Under the pieces are notes generated by a model, which was not told the origin of the DNA, ran no database searches, and saw only the letters and a program-made list of their open reading frames with translations. From Wenyingzhuangia fucanilytica (GTDB taxonomy: Bacteria; Bacteroidota; Bacteroidia; Flavobacteriales; Flavobacteriaceae): DNA of 64,000 bases. Shown here piece by piece: positions 17,857 to 26,738 of the stretch (position 1 is the stretch's first letter; every line of letters begins with the position of its first letter). The position numbers were made by a program, and so were the translations under genes. Where the stretch lies: positions 3,146,501-3,210,500 of the forward strand of contig NZ_CP014224.1 in the NCBI RefSeq assembly GCF_001697185.1. Direction: 5' to 3'.

Positions 17857-19200
17857 TTAATTTATTCGTTTAGGATAAATGGTTAATCTTTGCCCAATTT
17901 GTAAGTTGGTAGAAGACAGATTATTCCATTTTTTTATATCTCTAACATAAACCCCATGCCTTTCTGCAATTAAACCTAAATAATCTCCTGATTTTACTTT
18001 GTAACGAATACGTTGACTCATTTCAAAATATTTAGGCAGTGGTTTTTCTCTTTCGTTAGCTTCTGCCGTAGCATATTCATAAATCTCATCTTCTTTATCT
18101 ACAAAAGCCAAAGCATCTTTTAAAGGCAAAACCAATTTATAATTCCTCCCCTTTACAAAAGGAATAATATTTAATTTATATGATGGATTTAAAAACTCTA
18201 ACATTTCAATATCCGTTCCCACCATATCGTGTACTTGCTGAAAAGTTAACAACTGTTTTACTTGAATACTATCAATATCAAAACGATGAATTCTTGGAGG
18301 TTCGGTTTGTATATGGTGTTCTTTTGCGTATTCAAAAATATACATGGTTGCATAAAATGCTGGTAAATAATCCGAGGTTTCTTTTGGCAAATAAGGTCTA
18401 ATATTCCAATAATTGGTTCTATTACCAGATCTTCTGATTGCTTTTGATACATTTCCTGGTCCAGAATTATAAGCTGCCAACGCTAAATCCCAATCGTTAA
18501 AACTATGATACAATTGCTCTAAATACTTACAAGCAGCTTTAGTTGCTTTTACCGGATCTTGTCTTTCATCAACATAAGAACTTACTTTTAAATCGTACAT
18601 TTTCCCAGTTTGATACATAAACTGCCACAAACCAGTTGCTCCAACTCTAGATTTTGCTCTAGGTTTTAAAGCAGACTCTACAATAGCCAAGTATTTAATT
18701 TCTAAAGGAATTTCGTAATGTGCTAACTGAGCCTCAAACAACGGAAAATAATATTCCGCCCTAGCCATCATATCAGGATAATATCTCCTTCTATATTTTA
18801 AATAACTTTTAATAACTCTTTCTAACTCTACGTTATACTCAAGATGAAAAGGTGTTTTTGAATCGAGAATAGATAAACGTTTTTTTAAAGTATCAGTAGG
18901 CAAATCATCCCAAGTATCAAATTCATCAGAAGTGATTGGCTCTAAATTGGTAAAAGTTTCATCCATTAAAGATGACTTGTAAACATTGTTTATCCATAAG
19001 CTATCTATTTTGGCAATTTCCTTAGCATCAATAGTATCGCTATAATAAACAGGAGTTTCAATTTTTAAATCTTGTGATGGTATTTCTAGAATAGCATTTT
19101 CCTGAATACTGTCTTTTTTTTCTTGAGCGTATAGAGAAAATCCAACCAAAAATAATACAACACCTAACCTCATCTTTATATACTTCAAAATATTATTCAT
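17857..19200 (-). CDS. MltD-like membrane-bound lytic transglycosylase with LysM domain
   Basis: Cleaves peptidoglycan glycan strands to 1,6-anhydro products. Signal peptide at residues 10-25. The SLT domain (about 160-330) has catalytic Glu175 in IVESALKPRAKSRVGATGLW, then QFMYQTGKMYDLKVSSYVDE and ALAAYNSGPGNVSKAI. One LysM repeat is at the C-terminus (IRYKVKSGDYLGLIAERHG to IGQRLTIYP). At 447 residues it is a typical flavobacterial MltD, with one LysM. Its start overlaps the stop of the upstream OmpA-type gene by 8 bp, suggesting coupled translation of two cell-wall-binding proteins. Confidence 0.94.
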   Translation of the reverse strand: MNNILKYIKMRLGVVLFLVGFSLYAQEKKDSIQENAILEIPSQDLKIETPVYYSDTIDAKEIAKIDSLWINNVYKSSLMDETFTNLEPITSDEFDTWDDLPTDTLKKRLSILDSKTPFHLEYNVELERVIKSYLKYRRRYYPDMMARAEYYFPLFEAQLAHYEIPLEIKYLAIVESALKPRAKSRVGATGLWQFMYQTGKMYDLKVSSYVDERQDPVKATKAACKYLEQLYHSFNDWDLALAAYNSGPGNVSKAIRRSGNRTNYWNIRPYLPKETSDYLPAFYATMYIFEYAKEHHIQTEPPRIHRFDIDSIQVKQLLTFQQVHDMVGTDIEMLEFLNPSYKLNIIPFVKGRNYKLVLPLKDALAFVDKEDEIYEYATAEANEREKPLPKYFEMSQRIRYKVKSGDYLGLIAERHGVYVRDIKKWNNLSSTNLQIGQRLTIYPKRIN

Positions 19201-20143
19201 TCAATAACTTAGTTACTTCATCTAAATTTGGAGATAAAATAATTTCAATTCTTCTGTTTTTTGCTTTTCCTTCTGGTGTTTCATTAGAAGCTACTGGCAT
19301 ATACTCTCCATGACCTGCAGCTGTTATTTGTTTAGGAGATACATTATTGTCTTGTAAAATTCTTACAATAGCTGTTGCTCTTTTTGCAGATAAATCCCAG
19401 TTGTCTTGAATTACCCCTCCTGATCTGTATGGATCATCATCTGTATGTCCTTCAATCAACACATCAATAGTAGGATTTTGCACCAAAACCCTAGCCAACT
19501 CTACAACAGCGGTTTTACCATTTGCACCTACAGCCCATTGTCCTGAACCAAACAACAGTTTGTTTTCCATAGAAACATAAACTTTCCCATCTCGCTGCTC
19601 AACAGTTAATCCTTTACCTTCAAATCCTTTTAACGCATTACTAATAGCGCTTTTTAACTGCTGCATAGCCGCTTCTTTACTAGCTATTAAAGCTTCTAAG
19701 TCTTGAATTCGTTTAGATCTCGCATCCAAAGCCGCAGTTAGTTTGGCTAAGTTTGCTTCTTTTTCAAACAAAGCTGTTTCTTTGTTTCCTAAATCATTTA
19801 AAAGCTTTTGATTTTCTTGAGCTTTACTACTAATTGCATAAGAACTATTTGAGGCCAAAGCATCATAAGCTTCTTGCAGTTTACCATACTTTTTTAAGGT
19901 AGCATCAATTTCTTTATTTAAAATTTTTGATTGATTGGTATAGTATAATTTTAAATCCTGTAAATCTCTTAATTCTTTTTTTAAGTCAATTTCTTCTTTA
20001 ATTAACTTATCGTTTTGAGCAATTAAATCGGCATTGGTATCTGCCAATTCATCATACCTATCAGATAATTCTGTAAATCTTTGTTTGGTTACACAACCTG
20101 TTAATAACGAGGCTATAAATATTGAAAATATTATTTTTTTCAT
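19193..20143 (-). CDS. OmpA-family peptidoglycan-binding lipoprotein
   Basis: A 316-residue outer-membrane lipoprotein: lipobox LTGC with Cys17, a long coiled coil (~20-170) and an OmpA domain with VLIEGHTDDDPY, the NWDLSAKRATAIVRIL helix, ITAAGHGEYMPVASN and AKNRRIEIILSPNLDE. It is a paralogue of the protein at 12.7 kb, sharing the domain order and the C-terminal P.LDE ending. It overlaps the lytic transglycosylase gene and follows xth by 15 bp on the same strand. Confidence 0.93.
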   Translation of the reverse strand: MKKIIFSIFIASLLTGCVTKQRFTELSDRYDELADTNADLIAQNDKLIKEEIDLKKELRDLQDLKLYYTNQSKILNKEIDATLKKYGKLQEAYDALASNSSYAISSKAQENQKLLNDLGNKETALFEKEANLAKLTAALDARSKRIQDLEALIASKEAAMQQLKSAISNALKGFEGKGLTVEQRDGKVYVSMENKLLFGSGQWAVGANGKTAVVELARVLVQNPTIDVLIEGHTDDDPYRSGGVIQDNWDLSAKRATAIVRILQDNNVSPKQITAAGHGEYMPVASNETPEGKAKNRRIEIILSPNLDEVTKLLNE

Positions 20144-20158
20144 GTGATGTAAATGCTT

Positions 20159-20920
20159 TTATGATATTTCTAAAACTATTGGACAATGATCTGAATGCTT
20201 AGCTTCTGGTAAAATATAAGCTCTTTCAATTCTATCTTTCATATCATCTGTTACCATATGATAATCTATTCTCCAACCTTTGTTATTATTTCTTGCATTG
20301 GCTCTATAACTCCACCAAGAATAATGATGTGGTTCTTTGTTAAGATGTCTAAAACTATCTATAAACCCTGTGTTGATGAACGTAGTTAACCACTCTCTTT
20401 CCACAGGTAAAAACCCAGAGGTATTTTTATTTTGTTTTGGATTGTGAATATCTATTTCTTCGTGACAAATATTATAGTCTCCACAAATAATTAAATTCGG
20501 AATTTCCTTACGAAGCTTAGTTACATAATCTAAAAACTCATCCATATAGTTGAGTTTAAAACCTAAACGAGCATCGTTAGTTCCAGAGGGTAAATACAAA
20601 CTCATTACAGAAAAAGTATCGTAATCTACACGTAGATTTCTTCCTTCAAAATCCATGCTTTCTATACCCGTTCCATATTCTACATTCTTTGGTTCTTCTT
20701 TACACAAAACAGCTACACTACTGTATCCTTTTTTCTGTGCAGAAAACCAATAATTGTATTTATACCCAATATTTTCAAATGCTAAAAGATCTAATTGATC
20801 TTTATGTGCTTTGGTTTCTTGTAAACAAATAATATCTGGATTTGCAGCTTCTAACCACTCTAAAAAGCCTTTTTTAATGGCTGCCCTAATACCATTTACA
20901 TTGTAGGAAATAATCTTCAT
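20159..20920 (-). CDS. xth: Exodeoxyribonuclease III / AP endonuclease
   Basis: Base-excision-repair enzyme that cuts at abasic sites and has 3' exonuclease activity. Motifs in order: MKIISYNVNGIRAA (catalytic Asn), IICLQETKA (metal-binding Glu), VMSLYLPSG, LIICGDYNICHEEID (Asp and Asn), GWRIDYHMVTDD and HSDHCPIVLEI (Asp-His pair). Length 253 is normal. It sits 9 bp downstream of the PBP1A gene and is probably part of the same leftward operon. Confidence 0.96.
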   Translation of the reverse strand: MKIISYNVNGIRAAIKKGFLEWLEAANPDIICLQETKAHKDQLDLLAFENIGYKYNYWFSAQKKGYSSVAVLCKEEPKNVEYGTGIESMDFEGRNLRVDYDTFSVMSLYLPSGTNDARLGFKLNYMDEFLDYVTKLRKEIPNLIICGDYNICHEEIDIHNPKQNKNTSGFLPVEREWLTTFINTGFIDSFRHLNKEPHHYSWWSYRANARNNNKGWRIDYHMVTDDMKDRIERAYILPEAKHSDHCPIVLEIS

Positions 20921-20929
20921 ATACTTTCT

Positions 20930-23221
20930 TTAAAAATCGGGATTGGTTTCTATTAACGATGTTTCTTCAACTTCATTTTCAGACGAACCACAATCAATTG
21001 CTATACCAAAATTATCAGGTTGTTCAAAATCTTCTTGACTAATTGACAAGGTTTCATCTGCATAACATTTTTTCATAAACAAAGCCCAAGTAGGTAAAGA
21101 CATACTTGCTCCTTGCCCAAAAGTAATCCCTTTAAAGTGAGTTGCTCTTTCATCAGCACCTGTCCAAACTCCAACTGCTAAATTAGGCACCACTCCCATA
21201 AACCAACCATCAGATTGATTTTGTGTAGTTCCTGTTTTTCCTGCAATTGGATTGGTAAATTGATAAGGATATCCGGTAGCTACATTTTCAGGATATTTCC
21301 CCCATTTTCCTCTCAAACGAACTCCTGATCCTTCCATGGTTACACCTTTTAATAAATCTAACACGGCATAAGCAGCTTCTTCACTCATCACCTCTTCAGA
21401 CTCTGGTACAAAACGTTGTAACACACTTCCGTTTTTATCTTCAATACGCATTACCATGGTTTGATGTACTCTAAATCCTTTGTTAGCAAACATGGCATAG
21501 GCTCCAACCATATCATACAAACTAGCATCGATAGTTCCTAAAGCAATAGAAGGATATGGTGGAATTTCTGAAGTAATTCCAGATTTCTTTGCCAATTGTA
21601 CTACTGTTGATGGCCCAACCCTATCAATCATTCTTGCTGTAATTACGTTGATAGATTTTGCTAAGGCTTGCTTTAAAGTTAATTCTCCCCCATATTCATC
21701 ACCTGCATTTTTTGGAGTCCAATCTTCTAACAATCCATATTTTCCTTGAGGAATGGTAAATGGTGTATTTGGATATTTTTCACAAGGAGAAATTCTAAAT
21801 TGATTGATGGCAGAAGCATAAACAAAAGGCTTAAAAGTAGACCCTACTTGTCTTTTTCCTTGCTTTACATGATCGTATTTAAAATACTTGTGATTAATTC
21901 CACCTACCCAAGCTTTAATATGTCCTGTTTGTGGCTCTAAGGCTAACAATCCTGAGTGTAAAAATGTTTTGTAATATTTGATAGAATCATAAGGAGATAA
22001 TATGGTGTCTTTGCTTCCTTTTTTCCAATCAAAAACTTGCATTTTTCTCTTTTCTTTAAAATTCTCAAGGATTTCTTTTTTACTCAACCCTTTTGCATTT
22101 AAAGCTCTATATCTATCTGTAGTACGAACAGCTCTCCACATAGTTTCGGCAATTTGAGAATTTTCCAAATCGTAAAAAGGTGCTGTTTTATTATGCTTTT
22201 GTTCTTTAAAGAAAATACGTTGTAAATTAGACATATGCTCGTGTACAGCTTCTTCTGCATAAGCTTGCATTCTAGAATCTAAAGTCACAAAAATCTTTAA
22301 ACCATCAGAATACAAATTATAATAAGTTCCATCTGGTTTAGGATGATCTTTAATCCAAGTTTTTAAATAATCTCTTAAGTATTCTCTAAAATAAGTAGCA
22401 TGCCCATCACTATGCCCCTCTGGAGTATAATTTATTTCTAACGGTAATGCGTTTAAAGAATCTTTTTCGGTTTTGGTAATAAACCCATTTCTTTCTAGCT
22501 GACCAAAAACGGTGGCTCTTCTTTTTAAAGCATTTTCTGGAAATCTTCTTGGATTGTATAACGATGGATTTTTTGCCATCCCCACCAAAACTGCTGATTC
22601 TTCTAAATTTAATTCTTTAGGTTCTTTGTTAAAATAAATTCTAGAAGCAGAACGAATTCCAATAGCATTGTACAAGAAATCATACTTGTTTAAGTACATA
22701 GTAATGATTTCATTTTTGGTATATTGTTTTTCTAATTTTACAGCAATAACCCATTCTTTTAACTTTTGAGCAATACGTTTTACAATGTTTCTTGTACCGT
22801 AATTTTCAGTAAAAAGTTGCTTAGCAAGTTGTTGTGTAATGGTACTTCCTCCACCATCTTGTCCAAATTTGGCAATGGCTCTAGCCAAACTAAAAAAGTC
22901 TATCCCAGAGTGCTCAAAAAAACGTTCGTCCTCGGTAGCTACCAAAGCATTTACCAACTCTTGCGGTAATTCATCGTAATTTACAGGAGTTCTGTTTTCT
23001 CTAAAATATTTTCCTAAAGTAACTCCATCTGATGATATAATTTCGGATGCAAAGTTTTTTTCTGGACTTTCTAAATCTTTAAATGTTGGCAATTTTCCAA
23101 AAGCGCCCATACTTACCAATAAAAAAATGGCAAACACACTTAGCACAGAAAATGAAAACAAGGCCCAAAATACCTTTGAATAAAAAGTATAATTCGGTTT
23201 TGTTGTTTTTTTCTTATCCAT
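20930..23221 (-). CDS. Penicillin-binding protein 1A (bifunctional transglycosylase/transpeptidase)
   Basis: Polymerises and cross-links peptidoglycan at the inner membrane. One TM helix at ~14-38. The GT51 domain has Glu97 in ATEDERFFEHSGID and GGGSTITQQLAKQLF. The transpeptidase domain has Ser461-x-x-Lys464 (GSTFKP), Ser523-Ile-Asn525 (SIN) and Lys662-Thr-Gly664 (GKTGTTQNQSDGWFMG). Length 763 is normal for flavobacteria. It follows gldH by 11 bp, a conserved flavobacterial neighbourhood. Confidence 0.96.
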   Translation of the reverse strand: MDKKKTTKPNYTFYSKVFWALFSFSVLSVFAIFLLVSMGAFGKLPTFKDLESPEKNFASEIISSDGVTLGKYFRENRTPVNYDELPQELVNALVATEDERFFEHSGIDFFSLARAIAKFGQDGGGSTITQQLAKQLFTENYGTRNIVKRIAQKLKEWVIAVKLEKQYTKNEIITMYLNKYDFLYNAIGIRSASRIYFNKEPKELNLEESAVLVGMAKNPSLYNPRRFPENALKRRATVFGQLERNGFITKTEKDSLNALPLEINYTPEGHSDGHATYFREYLRDYLKTWIKDHPKPDGTYYNLYSDGLKIFVTLDSRMQAYAEEAVHEHMSNLQRIFFKEQKHNKTAPFYDLENSQIAETMWRAVRTTDRYRALNAKGLSKKEILENFKEKRKMQVFDWKKGSKDTILSPYDSIKYYKTFLHSGLLALEPQTGHIKAWVGGINHKYFKYDHVKQGKRQVGSTFKPFVYASAINQFRISPCEKYPNTPFTIPQGKYGLLEDWTPKNAGDEYGGELTLKQALAKSINVITARMIDRVGPSTVVQLAKKSGITSEIPPYPSIALGTIDASLYDMVGAYAMFANKGFRVHQTMVMRIEDKNGSVLQRFVPESEEVMSEEAAYAVLDLLKGVTMEGSGVRLRGKWGKYPENVATGYPYQFTNPIAGKTGTTQNQSDGWFMGVVPNLAVGVWTGADERATHFKGITFGQGASMSLPTWALFMKKCYADETLSISQEDFEQPDNFGIAIDCGSSENEVEETSLIETNPDF

Positions 23222-23232
23222 TACTATAAATA

Positions 23233-23730
23233 TTAATCTTGTATTTTTTCTATTCTAAGGCCAACGTCGGTAACCCCTTTTAATTCTTGAATCCCGTCTA
23301 TCTCCCCTCTTTTTCTCATGGCTTGATAAAACTCAAAAGTATAAGTACCCTTTCTAGGAAACTTATACTTTTCTAAATAATAAAGCTTATTATCTTTTAC
23401 ATCTGTCAATCCATCTCCTAACCAATTTCCAAAAGCATCGGCCATTTCGTACTCTAAAGTATCTTTTAAAACAGCACCATTTGGTAAAATCATTTTACTG
23501 ATGATGTATAAATTCCTATACGGATAATCACTATCAGTACGAACGTTTAAAAACAAATTTTGTTGTGAATTGATATCATCAATATCAACTTCAAAAACCA
23601 CAGGCTCTTCCAATTTCCAAACACTATTATTCATAGGTTGGTAAGTATCGTATTTCTTATTAGAATCACAAGAAATACAAAGGAAGATGAAAATGAAACA
23701 AATAATTTTATTCACTCTTTGCAGGCCCAT
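23233..23730 (-). CDS. gldH: Gliding motility lipoprotein GldH
   Basis: An essential gliding-motility lipoprotein in Flavobacterium; exact biochemical role not established. Lipobox CISC with Cys21. The family pattern is visible: WKLEEPVVFEVDIDDI, the NLFLNVRTDSDYPYRNLYI strand, DAFGNWLGDGLTDVKDNK and KGTYTFEFYQAMR. Length 165 is normal. The ATG overlaps the end of ricT by 23 bp. Together with sprA and gldE in this window it points to a gliding or at least T9SS-bearing organism. Confidence 0.92.
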   Translation of the reverse strand: MGLQRVNKIICFIFIFLCISCDSNKKYDTYQPMNNSVWKLEEPVVFEVDIDDINSQQNLFLNVRTDSDYPYRNLYIISKMILPNGAVLKDTLEYEMADAFGNWLGDGLTDVKDNKLYYLEKYKFPRKGTYTFEFYQAMRKRGEIDGIQELKGVTDVGLRIEKIQD

Positions 23731-25309
23731 TACTTGGTTTGTTTGGTCTTTTTTTATTGTTTCTTCGTTTTGGTTTATTCGCGTTTGGCGTTCCCTCTTT
23801 AGGCTTTGTTGATTCGTTTACCACTTTATTTGGATTTGCCACTTTTTGTGGATTCCCATCTGCTTGTGGCTTCTTTCTTTGAGGTTTTCTTTGTGGCCTA
23901 GGTTTAGCTGGCTGATTTGCATTCGCTTTAACCTCTACCTTTGCATTAGGATTTTGCTTTTCTCCTTGTGGTTTATTTGGATTGTTACGTCTACGGTTAT
24001 TTGGTCTTTTTCCAGATGGTTTGCTGTTTGTTTCATCTGAGGCAACCGAAGGATTTGCAGCGTTTGATTTAGGCTGATGATTTGGTTTTCTATTTGTAGG
24101 TCTCTTTGGTTTTCCGTCCGAAGGACTTCCATTAGAAGGAGTATTTTGTTTAGCTTGATTGTTTCCTGCAGCCTTATTTCTTGAACGATTATTTTTTCTT
24201 CGCTTAGATTTTTGTTTAGGCTCGTCAAAACGAGTTAAACTATCTTGACCAACAACATTTTCAAAATCTATCTTAGTTTCTTCAATGTTTTCAGCATCAA
24301 ATTCTTCTAAACCATCAACAGCATTTCCTTGTTTATTTTCTTCAATAATCTCTTGAACCTGTGCTAACGTAAGCTTAAACCATTTAGATTTATCGTCTTT
24401 ATAAGTGTACCACAAAATTTCTTTAAAAATATCCATCTTTACAAAAGTAGCTAAGCCTTTTTCGGTTTTTAGCATAACACTTTGTGATGGAAATCCTTTT
24501 AAAGTATCTAAATAAGTATCTAGTTCATAGTTTAAACAACACTTTAGCTTTCCACATTGCCCAGCTAGTTTCTGAGGGTTTAAAGAAAGTTGTTGATATC
24601 TAGCTGCAGCAGTATTTACTTTTCTAAAATCTGTTAACCAAGTAGAACAACAAAGTTCTCTACCACAAGACCCTACACCTCCTAAACGTGCTGCTTCTTG
24701 ACGTAGACCTACTTGTTTCATTTCTACTCTAATAGAAAATGCCGAAGCCAATTCCCTAATTAATTGACGAAAATCTACACGATCATCTGCTGTATAATAA
24801 AAAGTAGCTTTGTTCCCATCACCTTGATACTCAACATCAGAAAGTTTCATTTTAAGACCTAGTCTAATAATAATTTCTCTTCCTTTTTTCTGAGTTTCAA
24901 CCTCTCTATTTCTAGCGGCCTCCCAAGTTTCAATATCTTTAACCGTAGCTTTTCTGTAAATTTTCTTTACTTCTTGGCTATCAATAGCAATTTTTTTCTT
25001 TTTCATTTGAATTTTAACCAATTCACCTGTTAAAGAAATTGTACCGATATCGTGACCTGGGTTTCCCTCTACAGCCACCACTTCGCCAATTGTTAATTGA
25101 AAATTTTTCTCGTTTTTATAAAAGTGTTTACGTCCGTTTTTAAAACGAATTTCAACAATATCAAATGGTTTTTGACCTGTTGGCAATTCCATATTAGATA
25201 GCCAATCAAAAACTGTTAATTTATCACAACTTCCGGTACCACAATTTCCATTGCTTTTGCATCCATTTGGTACGCCACCGTCTTTCGTTGAGCAACTAGT
25301 ACAGCTCAT
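23708..25309 (-). CDS. ricT: RicT/PSP1-domain protein with long basic disordered tail
   Basis: Member of the PSP1/RicT (YaaT) family, which in Bacillus acts with RicA and RicF in an Fe-S-containing complex affecting RNA processing. The Cys-rich start has CTSCST and CGTGSC motifs. The PSP1 core (about 60-330) has RDVEY-like DVEYQGDGNKATFYYTADDR, IRVEMKQVGLRQEAARLGG, GSCGRELCCSTWL and QCGKLKCCLNYEL. From ~370 to 533 it is a low-complexity tail of K, N, P, Q, R and S, longer than the core needs. It overlaps gldH, a common flavobacterial pair. Confidence 0.9.
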   Translation of the reverse strand: MSCTSCSTKDGGVPNGCKSNGNCGTGSCDKLTVFDWLSNMELPTGQKPFDIVEIRFKNGRKHFYKNEKNFQLTIGEVVAVEGNPGHDIGTISLTGELVKIQMKKKKIAIDSQEVKKIYRKATVKDIETWEAARNREVETQKKGREIIIRLGLKMKLSDVEYQGDGNKATFYYTADDRVDFRQLIRELASAFSIRVEMKQVGLRQEAARLGGVGSCGRELCCSTWLTDFRKVNTAAARYQQLSLNPQKLAGQCGKLKCCLNYELDTYLDTLKGFPSQSVMLKTEKGLATFVKMDIFKEILWYTYKDDKSKWFKLTLAQVQEIIEENKQGNAVDGLEEFDAENIEETKIDFENVVGQDSLTRFDEPKQKSKRRKNNRSRNKAAGNNQAKQNTPSNGSPSDGKPKRPTNRKPNHQPKSNAANPSVASDETNSKPSGKRPNNRRRNNPNKPQGEKQNPNAKVEVKANANQPAKPRPQRKPQRKKPQADGNPQKVANPNKVVNESTKPKEGTPNANKPKRRNNKKRPNKPSNGPAKSE

Positions 25310-25458
25310 ATATTTATATATTAATTCACACTATGTGTAAGATTCATAATTAAAACAAAACTAACCTCAATGTTAATTTTTTTATCAATTTTTAAAGATA
25401 GAATTATTCTAACAGAAAGTAAAACTAATCGCGTACTATCAGCTTATCGTTTAAAAAC

Positions 25459-26490
25459 TTATTTCTTAAATTTTAAAACTTCTGAACGCCCTTTTTTAAA
25501 AATCTTATTACTATTAGATTTTCCTTTGCGCAATTCTTTTTGCTCTTCATACGGCAAAGCATTGATTTCTTTACAATTATCAGAACAACATTCTTCCATT
25601 TTTTCTTTACAAGAATCACATTGAATAAAAAGTAAATGACAAGCTTCGTTAGCACAATTTACATGTGTATCACAAGGCTCTCCACATTGATGGCAGTTAG
25701 AAACTACATCTTCTGATATTCTTTCAGATTTTCTATGATCAAAAACAAAGTTTTTCCCTTTGAATTTATTTTCAATTCCTTTCGCGTTTACTTGACGAGT
25801 ATATTCAATAATTCCACCCTCTAGTTGGAATACATTTTTAAACCCTTTGTATTTATAATATGCACTAGCTTTTTCACAACGAATTCCACCTGTACAGTAC
25901 ATTAATAAATTTTTATCTTCTTTATGATCTTTTAAGTCAGCCTCTATAATATCTAAAGAATCTCTAAAGGTATCTACATCTGGAGTAATCGCTCCTTCAA
26001 AATGACCTATCTCACTTTCGTAATGGTTACGCATATCCACACAAATAGTATTAGGATCTGCCAACAACTTATTAAACTCTTCGGCATCTAAATGCACTCC
26101 TTTATTAGTTACATCAAACAAATCATCATTTAAACCATCGGCTACAATTTTATCTCTAACCTTAACTTTTAATTTTAAAAATGATTTATTGTCTTGCTCA
26201 ACAGCAATATTCAACCTTATATCTTTTAAAAACGATATGCTATCTAAATGCTCTTTAAACTCATGAAATCTATCAGCAGGCAAAGATAACTGGGCATTAA
26301 TCCCTTCTTTGGCTACATAAATTCTTCCTAAAACCTCTAATTGATCCCAGGTGATGAATAAATGATCTCTAAAAACTTGTGGATTACCAATTTGATGATA
26401 TTGGTAAAAAGAAATAGTTAAACGGTCTTTACCCGCTTCGTCAATTAGTTGCGCACGTTCTTCTGCGCTTAACTTATTATACAGTTGCAT
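25459..26490 (-). CDS. trhO: tRNA U34 hydroxylase TrhO (YceA-type rhodanese)
   Basis: Oxygen-dependent hydroxylation of uridine 34 in some tRNAs. An N-terminal acylphosphatase-like region (GRIYVAKEGINAQLSLP) is followed by a rhodanese domain with the active-site loop YCTGGIRCEKA (Cys199, Cys205). The C-terminus holds a Cys-rich cluster (CHQCGEPC, CANEAC, CDSCKEKMEECCSDNC) that may bind zinc. Length 343 is normal for this group. It has its own -7 box upstream; on its right, tandem terminators separate it from the T9SS cargo gene. Confidence 0.94.
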   Translation of the reverse strand: MQLYNKLSAEERAQLIDEAGKDRLTISFYQYHQIGNPQVFRDHLFITWDQLEVLGRIYVAKEGINAQLSLPADRFHEFKEHLDSISFLKDIRLNIAVEQDNKSFLKLKVKVRDKIVADGLNDDLFDVTNKGVHLDAEEFNKLLADPNTICVDMRNHYESEIGHFEGAITPDVDTFRDSLDIIEADLKDHKEDKNLLMYCTGGIRCEKASAYYKYKGFKNVFQLEGGIIEYTRQVNAKGIENKFKGKNFVFDHRKSERISEDVVSNCHQCGEPCDTHVNCANEACHLLFIQCDSCKEKMEECCSDNCKEINALPYEEQKELRKGKSNSNKIFKKGRSEVLKFKK

Positions 26491-26525
26491 GCTATATGAA
26501 TTTAGTTAAACATTAAAATTTGTTG

Positions 26526-26533
26526 CAAAGATA
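26526..26533 (-). promoter_or_regulatory. -7 promoter box for trhO
   Basis: On the minus strand this reads TATCTTTG, a perfect TAnnTTTG match followed by C, 35 bp upstream of the trhO ATG. A TTG lies too close on the upstream side to be a normal -33 box. Confidence 0.42.
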
Positions 26534-26584
26534 GGGAAACAATTTAAACATGACGAAGCAGCAATATATATTATCCCCCATAAA

Positions 26585-26624
26585 AAGAATTGCCTTTAGG
26601 ACTATATTCCTAAAGGCAATTCTT
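26585..26624 (-). terminator. Long 17-bp hairpin, probable terminator
   Basis: A perfect 17-bp inverted repeat (26585-26601 with 26608-26624) around a 6-nt loop. Read leftward the stem ends in T-rich sequence (TTCTTTTTAT), so it can serve as a second terminator after the T9SS cargo gene, upstream of the trhO promoter. It is longer than most stems in this window. Confidence 0.65.
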
Positions 26625-26688
26625 AAACTAAAACTATGAAAAACTATTTCTAAACTAATTAGTATTATACAAACGGCATGCCACAAAT

Positions 26689-26719
26689 AAAAAAGACCAT
26701 TATAAAAATGGTCTTTTTT
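26689..26719. terminator. Intrinsic terminator after the T9SS cargo gene
   Basis: Perfect 12-bp stem, arms 26689-26700 and 26708-26719, 7-nt loop, GACCAT core, with A-run and T-run on either side so it can act in both directions. It starts 20 bp past the stop codon of the leftward gene at 26739. Confidence 0.88.
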
Positions 26720-26738
26720 AAAATTATTTTTGATTCAA

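Noticed and set aside
23935-24228. 97-codon minus-strand frame within ricT
   Set aside because: It is an alternative frame of the low-complexity RicT tail with no start context or family features.
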